The position numbers were made by a program, and so were the translations under genes. A model generated the notes under the pieces. That model saw only the letters and a list, made by a program, of their open reading frames with translations, had not been told where the DNA came from and ran no database searches. From Myxococcus dinghuensis (lineage in GTDB: Bacteria; Myxococcota; Myxococcia; Myxococcales; Myxococcaceae): a stretch of 64,000 bases of DNA. This document shows positions 1 to 8,021 of this stretch, in pieces. Position 1 is the first letter of the stretch. Every line of letters starts with the position of its first letter. The stretch is from positions 124,001-188,000 of the forward strand of contig NZ_JAKCFB010000008.1 of the NCBI RefSeq assembly GCF_024198235.1, in the 5' to 3' direction.

Positions 1-1
1 T

Positions 2-130
2 GAGCCGGAGGTGCCGGGGCTGGCGGGCACCGTCGCGGGCGACGACACCATCTTCGTCGCGGTGACGGACCCGTCGCGCCTGCGCGAGGTGCGCGCCGCG
101 GTGGAGCTGCTCATGGCCCGCGGCGCCTGA
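2..130 (+). CDS. argR: Arginine repressor ArgR, C-terminal fragment (5' end outside window)
   Basis: Only the last 42 residues are present, read in the frame that begins at base 2 and stops with TGA at 128-130. The segment contains G-T-V-A-G-D-D-T-I-F-V, which closely matches the conserved GDDT motif of the ArgR C-terminal oligomerisation and arginine-binding domain, followed by an amphipathic helix ending in a short tail. ArgR is a hexameric DNA-binding regulator that represses arginine biosynthesis when arginine is bound. The DNA-binding domain lies upstream of the window and cannot be checked. The assignment rests on the GDDT motif and its distance from the C-terminus. Myxobacteria can carry more than one ArgR paralogue, so its targets are unknown. 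Confidence 0.7.
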   Translation, partial: EPEVPGLAGTVAGDDTIFVAVTDPSRLREVRAAVELLMARGA

Positions 131-249
131 GTGGACCCGACCTCCAGGGGAGGTTATGAGAGAGCCTCCCTGGCACGTCAGACCCCGGTGCTATCTCCCA
201 GCGCATGCACATGGAGATGGGGCTGGGGGACGGGGGACACGAGGTGGTC

Positions 250-807
250 ATGGACACGAAGCGCGCGACCTACGCGGACCTGGAGGCGCTTCCGGAGTCG
301 AAGGTCGGGGAGCTGGTCGATGGGGTGTTGTACGTCAGTCCCAGGCCCGCGCCACCCCACGCGCTGGCGTCGTCGCGCCTGGGCATCGAGCTGGGCGGGC
401 CTTTCGACCGCGGCCGGGGGGGGCCGGGAGGGTGGCTCATCCTGGACGAGCCCGAACTCCACGTCGGCGACGAGGACGTCCTGGTGCCCGACCTCGCGGG
501 CTGGCGGCGTGAGCGGATGCCGGAGCTCCCCAAGGGGGCTGCCTTCACCTTGATTCCCGACTGGGTCTGCGAGGTGCTGTCGCCCTCGACGGCGTCGTTG
601 GACCGGGCCGTGAAGCTGCCCGTCTACGCGCGGGAGGGAGTGCCGGTGGTCTGGATCGTCGACCCGTTGGCGCGGACGCTGGAGGTGTTCCGGTTGGAGG
701 GCTCTCGCTACGTGCTCCTGGCCGTGCACGCGGCCCGCGACAGGATCCACGCGGAGCCCTTCGAGGCGTTCGAACTGGAGCTGTCCTCCCTCTGGGGCGA
801 GTCGTAG
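250..807 (+). CDS. Uma2 family (DUF820) putative endonuclease
   Basis: A 185-residue protein of the Uma2/DUF820 fold, a PD-(D/E)xK nuclease-like family abundant in cyanobacteria and myxobacteria with mostly unknown substrates. The family hallmarks are in order: an N-terminal Y-A-D-L-E-x-L-P segment with E-L-V-D-G, a V-P-D-L core aspartate, a C-E-V-L-S-P-S-T strand, and V-x-W-I-V-D-P near the end. The ATG at 250 is chosen because family members start just before the Y-A-D-L-E-x-L-P segment and GAGGTGG lies just upstream; an in-frame ATG at 205 would add 15 residues with no family similarity. It stands alone between the ArgR gene and the VWA operon. Family assignment is confident; the biological role is not known. 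Confidence 0.85.
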   Translation: MDTKRATYADLEALPESKVGELVDGVLYVSPRPAPPHALASSRLGIELGGPFDRGRGGPGGWLILDEPELHVGDEDVLVPDLAGWRRERMPELPKGAAFTLIPDWVCEVLSPSTASLDRAVKLPVYAREGVPVVWIVDPLARTLEVFRLEGSRYVLLAVHAARDRIHAEPFEAFELELSSLWGES

Positions 808-815
808 TCGGGCCT

Positions 816-836
816 CCGGTTACACGCCGGTTACAC
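816..836 (+). promoter_or_regulatory. Tandem GGTTACA direct repeats, possible OmpR-family operator
   Basis: GGTTACA occurs at 818-824 and again at 829-835, exactly 11 bp apart, inside a near-perfect repeat of CCGGTTACAC. Two 7-bp half-sites separated by 4 bp is the geometry of PhoB/OmpR-type operators. It lies about 70 bp before the operon that encodes an OmpR-type regulator, so autoregulation is a reasonable inference. A CTCCGGT/ACCGGAG inverted repeat overlaps the same bases (814-841). Confidence 0.45.
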
Positions 837-907
837 CGGAGACAGGGGGCCAGTCGTTACTGTCCCAGGCGTGCTCATCCGGGCACCGCCTCTCGAAAGG
901 ACGAACG

Positions 908-2161
908 ATGAAGCCCGCCCTCAAGCTCCCCGTCATCCTGGGTTCGGCCGCCGCGCTGGCGGCCGCCGCGCTGCTGCTGGGCAAGCCGGCCCCCACCGCC
1001 GCGCCCCCGTCGCCGCCGCCCACGAACGTGGTCGTGGCGCCGCCGCGCGCCCCCGTGCCTGTCGCCCAGGTGGTGCTCCCCTCGTCCGAATCGCCCATCG
1101 CCCCGGCGAAGGGGGAGGGCCCCGTCATCCAGATCGCCCTGCTGTTGGACACCAGCGGCAGCATGGATGGGCTGCTGGACCAGGCGCGCACGCAGTTGTG
1201 GAACATCGTCAACCGCTTCTCCAAGGCCAAGCGCGACGGGGTGAGTCCGGAGCTGCAGCTCGCGCTGTATGCGTACGGCAACGGAGACCCGGGCGCGGGT
1301 TCGAATGAAATCCGCCTCGTCTCGCCCTTCACCACGGACCTGGACGCGCTCTCCGAGCGGCTCTTCGCCCTGCGCACGTCGGGAGGCACGGAGCTGGCGG
1401 GCGAGGTCATCGACGAGGCGGTGAAGAAGCTCGCCTGGAGCCGGCACCCGGACGCGATGCGGCTCATCTTCATCGCGGGCAACGAGGACTTCGACCAGGG
1501 GACGGTGGACTTCCGCAAGACGACGGCGAACGCGCGCAAGGAGGGCATCACCGTGAACACCATCCACTGCGGCGGGTTCGAGACGGGCATCTCCCACCAC
1601 TGGAAGGAGGGGTCCACGCTCGGGGGCGGCAGCTACATGAACATCGACCAGGACGCGAAGGTGGTGGAGCTCCCCGCGCCCCAGGACGAGGAGATCGCCC
1701 GGCTCGGCGCGGAGCTGAACAAGACCTACGTCGCCTACGGCGGCGCGAAGGGCGCGGTCCTGCAGCAGCGGCAGGCCGTGCAGGACAGCAACTCGCTCAA
1801 GTCCTCCCTGGGCGCCATGGTGTCCCGCTCGATGGCGAAGGCCTCCCACAACTACTCGAACGCGAACTGGGACCTGGTGGACGCCGTGAAGCAGAAGCAG
1901 GTGGACCTGGGGGCGATGCCCGCCGAGGAGCTGCCCGAGCCGCTCCGGGGACTGGACGCCGCGGGGCGCAAGGCGTGGCTCGAGGCCCGCGAGGCGGAGC
2001 GCGCGAAGCTCCAGGCGCGCATCCAGGAGCTCGCCAACGAGCGGCAGCGCTTCCTCACCGAGGCGCGGAGGAACCAGGCGGACACGGGCAATACGCTGGA
2101 TGGCGCCATCGGTCAGGTGGTGGCGAACGAGGCGAAGAAGCGCAACCTCACGCTGGAGTAG
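908..2161 (+). CDS. VWA domain exported protein
   Basis: A 417-residue protein. Residues 1-25 form a hydrophobic Ala/Leu-rich export signal after two lysines, followed by a Pro-rich linker (about 27-70). A von Willebrand factor A domain then runs from about residue 75 to 270, with the MIDAS motif D-T-S-G-S at 81-85, so metal-dependent ligand binding is likely intact. The C-terminal third is charged and Arg/Glu/Ala-rich, predicted coiled coil (about 345-400). The start follows AAGGA at a good distance. The response regulator gene begins 9 bp downstream and a histidine kinase follows, so this is probably a three-gene operon in which an exported sensor-like VWA protein is co-produced with a two-component pair. 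A functional link is inferred from this layout only. Confidence 0.8.
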   Translation: MKPALKLPVILGSAAALAAAALLLGKPAPTAAPPSPPPTNVVVAPPRAPVPVAQVVLPSSESPIAPAKGEGPVIQIALLLDTSGSMDGLLDQARTQLWNIVNRFSKAKRDGVSPELQLALYAYGNGDPGAGSNEIRLVSPFTTDLDALSERLFALRTSGGTELAGEVIDEAVKKLAWSRHPDAMRLIFIAGNEDFDQGTVDFRKTTANARKEGITVNTIHCGGFETGISHHWKEGSTLGGGSYMNIDQDAKVVELPAPQDEEIARLGAELNKTYVAYGGAKGAVLQQRQAVQDSNSLKSSLGAMVSRSMAKASHNYSNANWDLVDAVKQKQVDLGAMPAEELPEPLRGLDAAGRKAWLEAREAERAKLQARIQELANERQRFLTEARRNQADTGNTLDGAIGQVVANEAKKRNLTLE

Positions 2162-2170
2162 GATGCCGTC

Positions 2171-2878
2171 ATGGCCGCGCGTCGAGTGCTCGTCGTCGAG
2201 GATGACTCCGCCATCCGTCGTGGAATCGTGGATGCGCTCCGCTTCGAGGGCTACGAGGTCCTCGAGGCGGGGGCGCGCGGCGAGGGACAGCACCTGGCGG
2301 AGCGCACGCCCGTGGACCTGGTGCTGCTGGACCTGGTGCTCCCGGACGGGGACGGACTGGAGCTGTTGGGCGCCGTGCGCAAGAGCCGGCCCACGCTCCC
2401 GGTCATCATCCTCACCGCGCGCGGCCAGGAGGAGGACCGCGTCCGGGGGCTGAAGCTCGGCGCGGACGACTACGTCGTGAAGCCCTTCTCGGTGCGGGAG
2501 CTGCTCGCTCGCGCCGGAGCGGTGCTGCGGCGGTCTGCGGAGCGGCCCGTGGGGACGTCTCGGGTGGTGTTCCCGGGAGGCCACTTCGTGGTGGAGCGTC
2601 GCGAGCTGAGCTTCGACGACGGCACCCGCGAGGACCTCTCCGAGCGCGAGGCGGACGCGCTGCGCTACCTGGGGGAGAACGCCGGCCGCGCCATCTCCCG
2701 GGAGGAGCTGCTGGAGCGGGTGTGGCACCTGCCCTCGCGGGGCATCCAGACGCGCACGGTGGATATGACGATGGCGCGGCTGAGGGAGAAGCTGCGCGAC
2801 GCCTCCGACGAGCCCCGCGTCATCCTCACCGTGCGAGGCAAGGGCTACATGTTCTCCGGCCCCGAGGAGGCGCGATGA
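2171..2878 (+). CDS. OmpR/PhoB family response regulator
   Basis: A 235-residue DNA-binding response regulator. The receiver domain (about 4-118) has the acidic pair E10-D11/D12, phospho-acceptor Asp54 in L-L-D-L-V-L-P, T82 in L-T-A-R, and Lys104 in V-V-K-P-F, all standard. The C-terminal winged-helix domain (about 135-232) ends with the typical R-G-K-G-Y-M-F beta hairpin. It lies 9 bp after the VWA gene and 37 bp before the kinase gene. The 11-bp-spaced direct repeats upstream of the operon (816-836) are of the kind such regulators bind, so it may control its own operon. Confidence 0.93.
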   Translation: MAARRVLVVEDDSAIRRGIVDALRFEGYEVLEAGARGEGQHLAERTPVDLVLLDLVLPDGDGLELLGAVRKSRPTLPVIILTARGQEEDRVRGLKLGADDYVVKPFSVRELLARAGAVLRRSAERPVGTSRVVFPGGHFVVERRELSFDDGTREDLSEREADALRYLGENAGRAISREELLERVWHLPSRGIQTRTVDMTMARLREKLRDASDEPRVILTVRGKGYMFSGPEEAR

Positions 2879-2915
2879 GCGCTCTCGTCCGGGCCCGCGC
2901 GGCGGGGGCTCCGCG

Positions 2916-4694
2916 ATGATCCGCTCGTGGCGCGTCTGGATCGCCGTGAGCGCATGCCTGCTGCTCGCGCTGGCGGGGGTGGTGTGGCTGTCGATGTTCG
3001 CGCTGCGGCTGGACCGTACGGACCGGCTGACGCGAGAGCAGGGGGCTCGGGAGGAGAACGTCCGGCTCGCGCTGTGGCGGCTCGACTCGGAGCTGATGCC
3101 CCTGGTGGGGCGCGAGAGCGGCGTTTCGGTGGAGGCATACTCGGCGAGCATCCCCGTGCGCGACGCGTTGGATGAGCGCGGACAGCCCGTCCCCTCCGGA
3201 ACCCTCTGGCTGACCTCGCCCCTGAGCCACGGGCCTCCGGAGCACGTCCTGCTCCACTTCCAGGTGGACCCGTTCGGGCGCGTGACGTCGCCGCAGACAC
3301 CCGGCGCGGACGCCGACGCCGACGCGCATCCGCTCGCGGACCTCGCGCTGGACACCTCCGAGATGCAGGCGCGGCTGCACCGGCTGGACACGGTGAAGGC
3401 GTTGCTCGCGTCCGTGGACGTCCGCCGCGCGCTGGCGGACGAGCGGCCCACGCCTTCGCGCCGCGTGGCCGCGGACGAGGATGCGAACAACAAGCTCGTG
3501 GACCTCGTGCAGAGGACCAAGAACTCGAGCGAATACGTCGCGCGGGTTCGGGGCGCGCGTCAGGCCGCCATCCAGACCGCGAACGCCTACCAGCAGCAGG
3601 CCCTGCTTCCCGTGAAGCAGGCCGCGCCCGCGCTCCAGGAGATGCGGGGGCTGTGGGTGAAGAGCTCGCTGCTGCTGGTCCGGCGCGTCCAGCTCGCGGA
3701 CGGGGAGTACATCCAGGGATGCTGGCTGGATTGGGACGCCTTGAAGCCGTGGCTGCTGGCCCGGGTGGGGGACCTCCTCCCCCGGGCGGTGTTGGAGCCG
3801 GCGAGGTCGGCGGAGGGGGAGGGCGTGTCGGGGGAGGGGCGGCTGCTCGCGGCGCTCCCCGTGCGGCTGGTCCCCGGGCGCGCGCCGGATGCGACGGGGT
3901 CCTCCGGCGCGCTGTCGTCGCTGCCCCTGGTGTTGACGGTGGCGTGGAGCGGCGTGGTGCTGGCGGGCATCGCCGTGGTGGCGCTGCTGGTGGGCGTCCT
4001 GTCGCTGAGCGAGCGGCGGGGCGCGTTCGTCTCCGCCGTCACACACGAGCTGCGCACGCCCCTGACGACGTTCCGCATGTACACGGAGATGCTCGCCGCG
4101 GGCATGGTACCGGACGCGCAGCGGCGCCAGGAGTACTTCGACATCCTCCACCGCGAGGCGGAGCGGCTCAGTCACCTCGTGGAGAACGTCCTCGCCTATG
4201 CCCGCATCGAGCGCGGCCGGACCCCCGCGAAGCTGGAGCGCCTGGACGCGCGCGCCATGGTCGAGCGCATGGAGCCGCGGCTGCGCGAGCGCGCCGCCCA
4301 GGCGGGCCTCTCGCTGTGCGTGGAGCTCCCTTCGGGCGTCATGGTGATGACGGACCCATCCGCGGTGGAGCAGGTGCTCTTCAACCTCGTGGACAACGCA
4401 TCGAAATACGCCGCGAACACCGAGGCCCCTCGCGTCCACGTCGAGCTGGTGCGGCGGGGCCGCCTCGTCGGGCTCGCGGTGTGGGACCACGGGCCCGGCA
4501 TCGACAAGGCCACGGCCCGCAAGCTCTTCGAACCCTTCTCCAAGTCCGTGCAGGCCGCGGCGCGCTCCGCGCCTGGCGTGGGGCTGGGGCTCGCCCTGTG
4601 TCGTCGCCTCGCGCGGAGCATGCGCGGAGACCTGCGCCACGAGCGCGTGGCCACGGGGGGCGCGCGCTTCGTCCTCTGGCTCCCGTCCGCCTGA
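2916..4694 (+). CDS. Sensor histidine kinase, partner of the adjacent OmpR-type regulator
   Basis: A 592-residue membrane kinase. One transmembrane segment lies at about 8-30, then a long extracytoplasmic region (about 31-340) of no family I recognise, then a second transmembrane segment (about 343-365). HisKA follows with V-T-H-E-L-R-T-P-L (phospho-acceptor His), then the ATPase domain with N-L-V-D-N-A-S-K-Y (N box), D-H-G-P-G-I-D (G1) and G-V-G-L-G-L-A-L (G2). All catalytic motifs are intact. The large sensor domain is unusually long for the class and may contact the exported VWA protein encoded two genes upstream; that is inference. Confidence 0.93.
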   Translation: MIRSWRVWIAVSACLLLALAGVVWLSMFALRLDRTDRLTREQGAREENVRLALWRLDSELMPLVGRESGVSVEAYSASIPVRDALDERGQPVPSGTLWLTSPLSHGPPEHVLLHFQVDPFGRVTSPQTPGADADADAHPLADLALDTSEMQARLHRLDTVKALLASVDVRRALADERPTPSRRVAADEDANNKLVDLVQRTKNSSEYVARVRGARQAAIQTANAYQQQALLPVKQAAPALQEMRGLWVKSSLLLVRRVQLADGEYIQGCWLDWDALKPWLLARVGDLLPRAVLEPARSAEGEGVSGEGRLLAALPVRLVPGRAPDATGSSGALSSLPLVLTVAWSGVVLAGIAVVALLVGVLSLSERRGAFVSAVTHELRTPLTTFRMYTEMLAAGMVPDAQRRQEYFDILHREAERLSHLVENVLAYARIERGRTPAKLERLDARAMVERMEPRLRERAAQAGLSLCVELPSGVMVMTDPSAVEQVLFNLVDNASKYAANTEAPRVHVELVRRGRLVGLAVWDHGPGIDKATARKLFEPFSKSVQAAARSAPGVGLGLALCRRLARSMRGDLRHERVATGGARFVLWLPSA

Positions 4695-5001
4695 GCCCGC
4701 AGGCGCCCCGCTCGCCTGGCGGCTCCGGGTGGGTGGGACCTCCTCCGCCCGCACCCCGTGGGCGCCTTCCTCGCGCGGCCGGAGACGTGCGGGCAGGTGG
4801 GGCGTCCACGCCGGTTGGATGAGACATCACGCCGTCGCACATACGTGTGATGGCTCACCGTGTCTCATCCCGCCGGGCCGTCGAGTGTCGTGATTCACGA
4901 AATTCAATTCTCTGTTCTCAAGATTTTTCGGGGAATTCGTTCCGAAATTCAGGAGCTCGTGCGTCGCGGCTCGATGGGGCCCCAGGCCCCAGGAGGTCAC
5001 C
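4695..5001 (+). other. 307-bp intergenic region with a long inverted repeat and an AT-rich segment
   Basis: No coding region is supported here. The first 120 bases are GC-rich. A 54-base inverted repeat lies at 4817-4870. The stretch from about 4888 to 4955 is conspicuously AT-rich for this genome, with two copies of GAAATTC (4899-4905, 4944-4950) and a small GGAA/TTCC hairpin with a TTCG loop, and leads into the AGGAGGT ribosome-binding site of the sigma factor gene. It probably holds the sigma gene's promoter. Confidence 0.5.
4817..4870. repeat. 54-base inverted repeat with perfect 10-bp arms
   Basis: GGATGAGACA at 4817-4826 is matched perfectly by TGTCTCATCC at 4861-4870. A smaller CACA/TGTG stem sits in the middle. 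There is no T-tract after it, so it is not a classic intrinsic terminator; an operator or a transcript-end structure are both possible. Confidence 0.55.
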
Positions 5002-5556
5002 GTGGGCATGCCGGAGATGGCCTTGCTGCTGGAGTGTGTGCGCAACGGGGATGCGGAGGCCCGGGATGTCCTCAGGTCCATGGCGTACCAGGAGCTCCAG
5101 GAGATGACGCGCGTTGCCATGAAGGAGGCGCCCTCCCTCGCGCCGCTGAGTCCCCGCATGCTGTTGCGCGACATCTGGTCGAGGCTCGTGGGGGACACGG
5201 TGGGGGCGGACCAACACCGGCACTTCCTCGTCGCGGCGGCGCAGGCGATGCGGCGGGTGCTGGTGGAGGGCGTGCGTCTGCGCGGTCGACGGCGGGATCC
5301 GAACCTGGCGCCGCTGTATCTGAGTGACGACGACTCGGAGGCCCCGGTGGGCGTGTCCGTCGACGTGCAGGTGCTGGAGCGGACGTTGGAGTCGTTCGAG
5401 TCCTTCCAGCCGCGGCTGGCGCGCATGCTGGAGCTTCGCTTCTTCGCGGGCCTGGACATCCGCGAGACGGCGGCGGTGCTGGGCGTGGCGCCGGCCACCA
5501 TCCGTCGAGACTGGGCCTATGCGCGCGGCTGGCTGCGCGAGCGCGTGGCCCACTGA
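5002..5556 (+). CDS. ECF-like RNA polymerase sigma factor (acidobacterial/TIGR02999-type)
   Basis: A 184-residue protein with sigma-70 region-2-like N-terminal helices and a convincing region 4 at the C-terminus: L-E-L-R-F-F-A-G-L-D-I-R-E-T-A, then L-G-V-A-P-A-T-I-R-R-D-W-A-Y-A-R-G-W-L (helix-turn-helix plus conserved R-D-W-x-x-A-R-x-W-L). This ending is typical of the ECF subgroup annotated as TIGR02999, common in Acidobacteria, Planctomycetes and myxobacteria. GTG at 5002 and ATG at 5008 are both possible; AGGAGGT ends 4 bases before the GTG. No anti-sigma gene is adjacent. The next gene downstream begins a run of exported proteins and could be a target, but nothing in the sequence proves that. 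Confidence 0.85.
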   Translation: MGMPEMALLLECVRNGDAEARDVLRSMAYQELQEMTRVAMKEAPSLAPLSPRMLLRDIWSRLVGDTVGADQHRHFLVAAAQAMRRVLVEGVRLRGRRRDPNLAPLYLSDDDSEAPVGVSVDVQVLERTLESFESFQPRLARMLELRFFAGLDIRETAAVLGVAPATIRRDWAYARGWLRERVAH

Positions 5557-5759
5557 CGGTCGACGCCGGCTCCGCCCTGTTCGAGGCGGGCCGTGTTGCC
5601 TCCCAGGCAACGCTCCGCGACGCCGTGTTGCCGCCACGTCCTCGCGGCGGCGGCGCGCGCTTCCTCATCCCCGAGTGAAGCGGTGCGCGGCACGCGCCGT
5701 GCTCTGGGGGCTCGTCCGGTCGCGCTGGATGCGACCTCTCACCAAGGACGAAGCGTCAT

Positions 5760-7946
5760 ATGACACAGGGGAAGAACAAGGGTCTTCTGGGGCGCCCGGC
5801 AGGATGGGCGGGACTCTCGCTCACGATGTTGATGGCACCCGCGGCGTTCGCCGCGGATTGCCCCACGCCCACGCTGGACCAGTGCGCCAACGTCGACTAC
5901 CGCGCGAGCGCGTGCGGTTCGGTCCACGATGCGTACTGCCAGCAGAGCGTCGAGGCGGAGTGGAAGGCGCGCTGGGAGTCCTCGCCGAAGAAGGTGACGG
6001 AGCTGCCCCCGGAGCTGGGTGGACAGCGCGCGACCGTGGGCACCACGGGCACGACCTACGTGCCGAGCACGACGCGCTTCCAGGGCATGGACCAGACGCT
6101 CCCGGGCCAGATCCTCAAGGGCCAGGTGCTCTATCTCAAGAACCTCGAGAACCTGACGAAGGTGGAGAAGGCCTACCTGTCGCAGCTCGAGGGCTGGGGC
6201 AAGAACGGCACGCAGGTGACCTCGTGCCAGGAGTACGTGCACGAGAAGTACTACGGCTTCAGCCAGTTCGAGCGGCTGTCGGGGCGGTACGGCGACGACT
6301 CGCGCGCCTTCTTCGCGGCGGCGTTCGGCAAGGACGGTATCGCCAACCGCACGCTCCTCAGCCTCGACAAGCAGAAGCTGGCGCCCATCTGGAACGGCCA
6401 GCGCGTGGCCAAGAACGCGTACTTCCGGTTCGTGCCCGGCGGCTACCCCGACGGCACCAAGCCCTACGAGTTCGCCTCCGAAGCGGCGAAGCGGGCCAAC
6501 AACGTCGAGGCCCGCAACTGGGTCGCGCCGACGGATGCGTGGCACGAGTCGATGAACAAGAAGCTCGTCGAAGTCGACGACGACGTGCTCGACCTGCGCC
6601 AGCGGGAGCAGGAGGCGTTCACCGCGTTGCTCGCGCAGCGTGACGCCGTCTACCTGCAATGGCAGCGGACCGCGGAGCTCTTCCGGTCGAAGGACCACAA
6701 CACGAAGGAGCTGAACGCCATCGCCGCCGAGCGGCTCTACGGGCTCGACAAGGCCATCGAGCAGGGGCTCGTCACCGCGCAGGAGCGGGGCTGCCTCGAG
6801 ACGTCGAAGGTCACGGCGTGCGACTGGAGCCCCCGCCGCTACAAGGAGATGGTGGAGGTCGCCATGGGGCCACGGCGCGCCGCGGACCTCCAGGCCTGCC
6901 TCTTCCTGACGGGCAACGACTTCAGCGCGGAGAGCTTCGTTCGCAACGCGGACAAGCTCGACATCAAGGCGCTGAACCAGAAGGACTACACCCTCAACAC
7001 GACGCTGCTCGCCCAGTACCTGGAGACCTACGGCACGCACGTGGCCGCGCTGGACGCGCCCACGGACCCGGCGACGGGCTCCACGCGCCACGGCGGCGAG
7101 GCGGGTGACAGCGGCTATGCCGGCGACGCCACGTTCGGCGCGGGCTTCTCGTACAAGGCGGGCTGGGAGGTCATCCAGGGCGGCGCGGCGATGAAGGCCG
7201 CCGGGCTGGGGCCGTGGTGCGAGAGCAACGTGCGGCTGTACGGCGAGTTCACCGGGCACGTGAACGTCTTCAGCCCGACGCCGTTCGAGGTGGCCCACGT
7301 GGATGGCGAAGCGGCGACGGAGGCCAACGGGGTCCGCTTGAAGGTGAATGCCCGCATCATGGGGCTCTCCATCGTCGGCCTCGACCAGCACTACCCCATC
7401 CGCTTCACGTTCGCGCAGGACACCCCCTTCTTCAAGAAGGACGCCGCCTACGCCTCCACCACGTTCGTGGTGTGGTTCATCCCCGTCACCATCAAGGGCG
7501 GTGTCGCGGCGGACACGGGAGTCACCATCGGCATCGGTGGCGCCGTCACGCGCGACTGCACCCTGGACCTGGTGGGCGTCGACCTGATCGGCACCATCAC
7601 CCCGTACCTGTCCGTCAAGGGCTTCGTCTCGGTGGGTATCGGCATCCCGTTCCTCCAGGTCGCGGTGCGTGGCGAGGTGACCCTCACCCGCGTCAACCTG
7701 CCGCTCACGAGCGACGTCGGCATCTACCTGAGCTCGCCGTCGCACCCGACGAACCCCAACACGCTGTTCCTGCGGCTGCGGTCGGACCTCAAGCTGGAGA
7801 CCCGCTTCTTGGATGGCGCCATCCTGCTCTACGCCGAGCTGGGTGACCTGTCGGCCGAGTTCCCCGTGTTCAAGTGGAGGGGCTTCGGTGTGACGACGCC
7901 CATCTTCAACGAGACCGTCGCGGTTCCCCTGGCGCGCCTCTTCTAG
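5760..7946 (+). CDS. Large secreted protein of unknown function, beta-rich C-terminal half
   Basis: A 728-residue protein with a classical signal peptide (charged start, hydrophobic stretch about 15-30, A-F-A-A cleavage near residue 31). The mature N-terminus has several cysteines (within about 33-60). The middle (about 270-400) is helical and charged. Residues 424-427 are Y-G-T-H, the core of the MACPF signature, but the glycine pair expected shortly after is about 17 residues away, so MACPF membership is doubtful. The last 250 residues are alternating hydrophobic/polar with many Gly, Thr and Val, typical of beta sheet, with no recognised domain. It is the first of four same-strand genes for exported proteins. 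I do not recognise the family. Confidence 0.8.
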   Translation: MTQGKNKGLLGRPAGWAGLSLTMLMAPAAFAADCPTPTLDQCANVDYRASACGSVHDAYCQQSVEAEWKARWESSPKKVTELPPELGGQRATVGTTGTTYVPSTTRFQGMDQTLPGQILKGQVLYLKNLENLTKVEKAYLSQLEGWGKNGTQVTSCQEYVHEKYYGFSQFERLSGRYGDDSRAFFAAAFGKDGIANRTLLSLDKQKLAPIWNGQRVAKNAYFRFVPGGYPDGTKPYEFASEAAKRANNVEARNWVAPTDAWHESMNKKLVEVDDDVLDLRQREQEAFTALLAQRDAVYLQWQRTAELFRSKDHNTKELNAIAAERLYGLDKAIEQGLVTAQERGCLETSKVTACDWSPRRYKEMVEVAMGPRRAADLQACLFLTGNDFSAESFVRNADKLDIKALNQKDYTLNTTLLAQYLETYGTHVAALDAPTDPATGSTRHGGEAGDSGYAGDATFGAGFSYKAGWEVIQGGAAMKAAGLGPWCESNVRLYGEFTGHVNVFSPTPFEVAHVDGEAATEANGVRLKVNARIMGLSIVGLDQHYPIRFTFAQDTPFFKKDAAYASTTFVVWFIPVTIKGGVAADTGVTIGIGGAVTRDCTLDLVGVDLIGTITPYLSVKGFVSVGIGIPFLQVAVRGEVTLTRVNLPLTSDVGIYLSSPSHPTNPNTLFLRLRSDLKLETRFLDGAILLYAELGDLSAEFPVFKWRGFGVTTPIFNETVAVPLARLF

Positions 7947-8021
7947 TCGTTCCCGTGGCCCGGCTCGCGCGCCGCGTGAGCCGGGCCACCCCTTCTTCAC
8001 CGCCCCATCCAGGAGTCTCCC

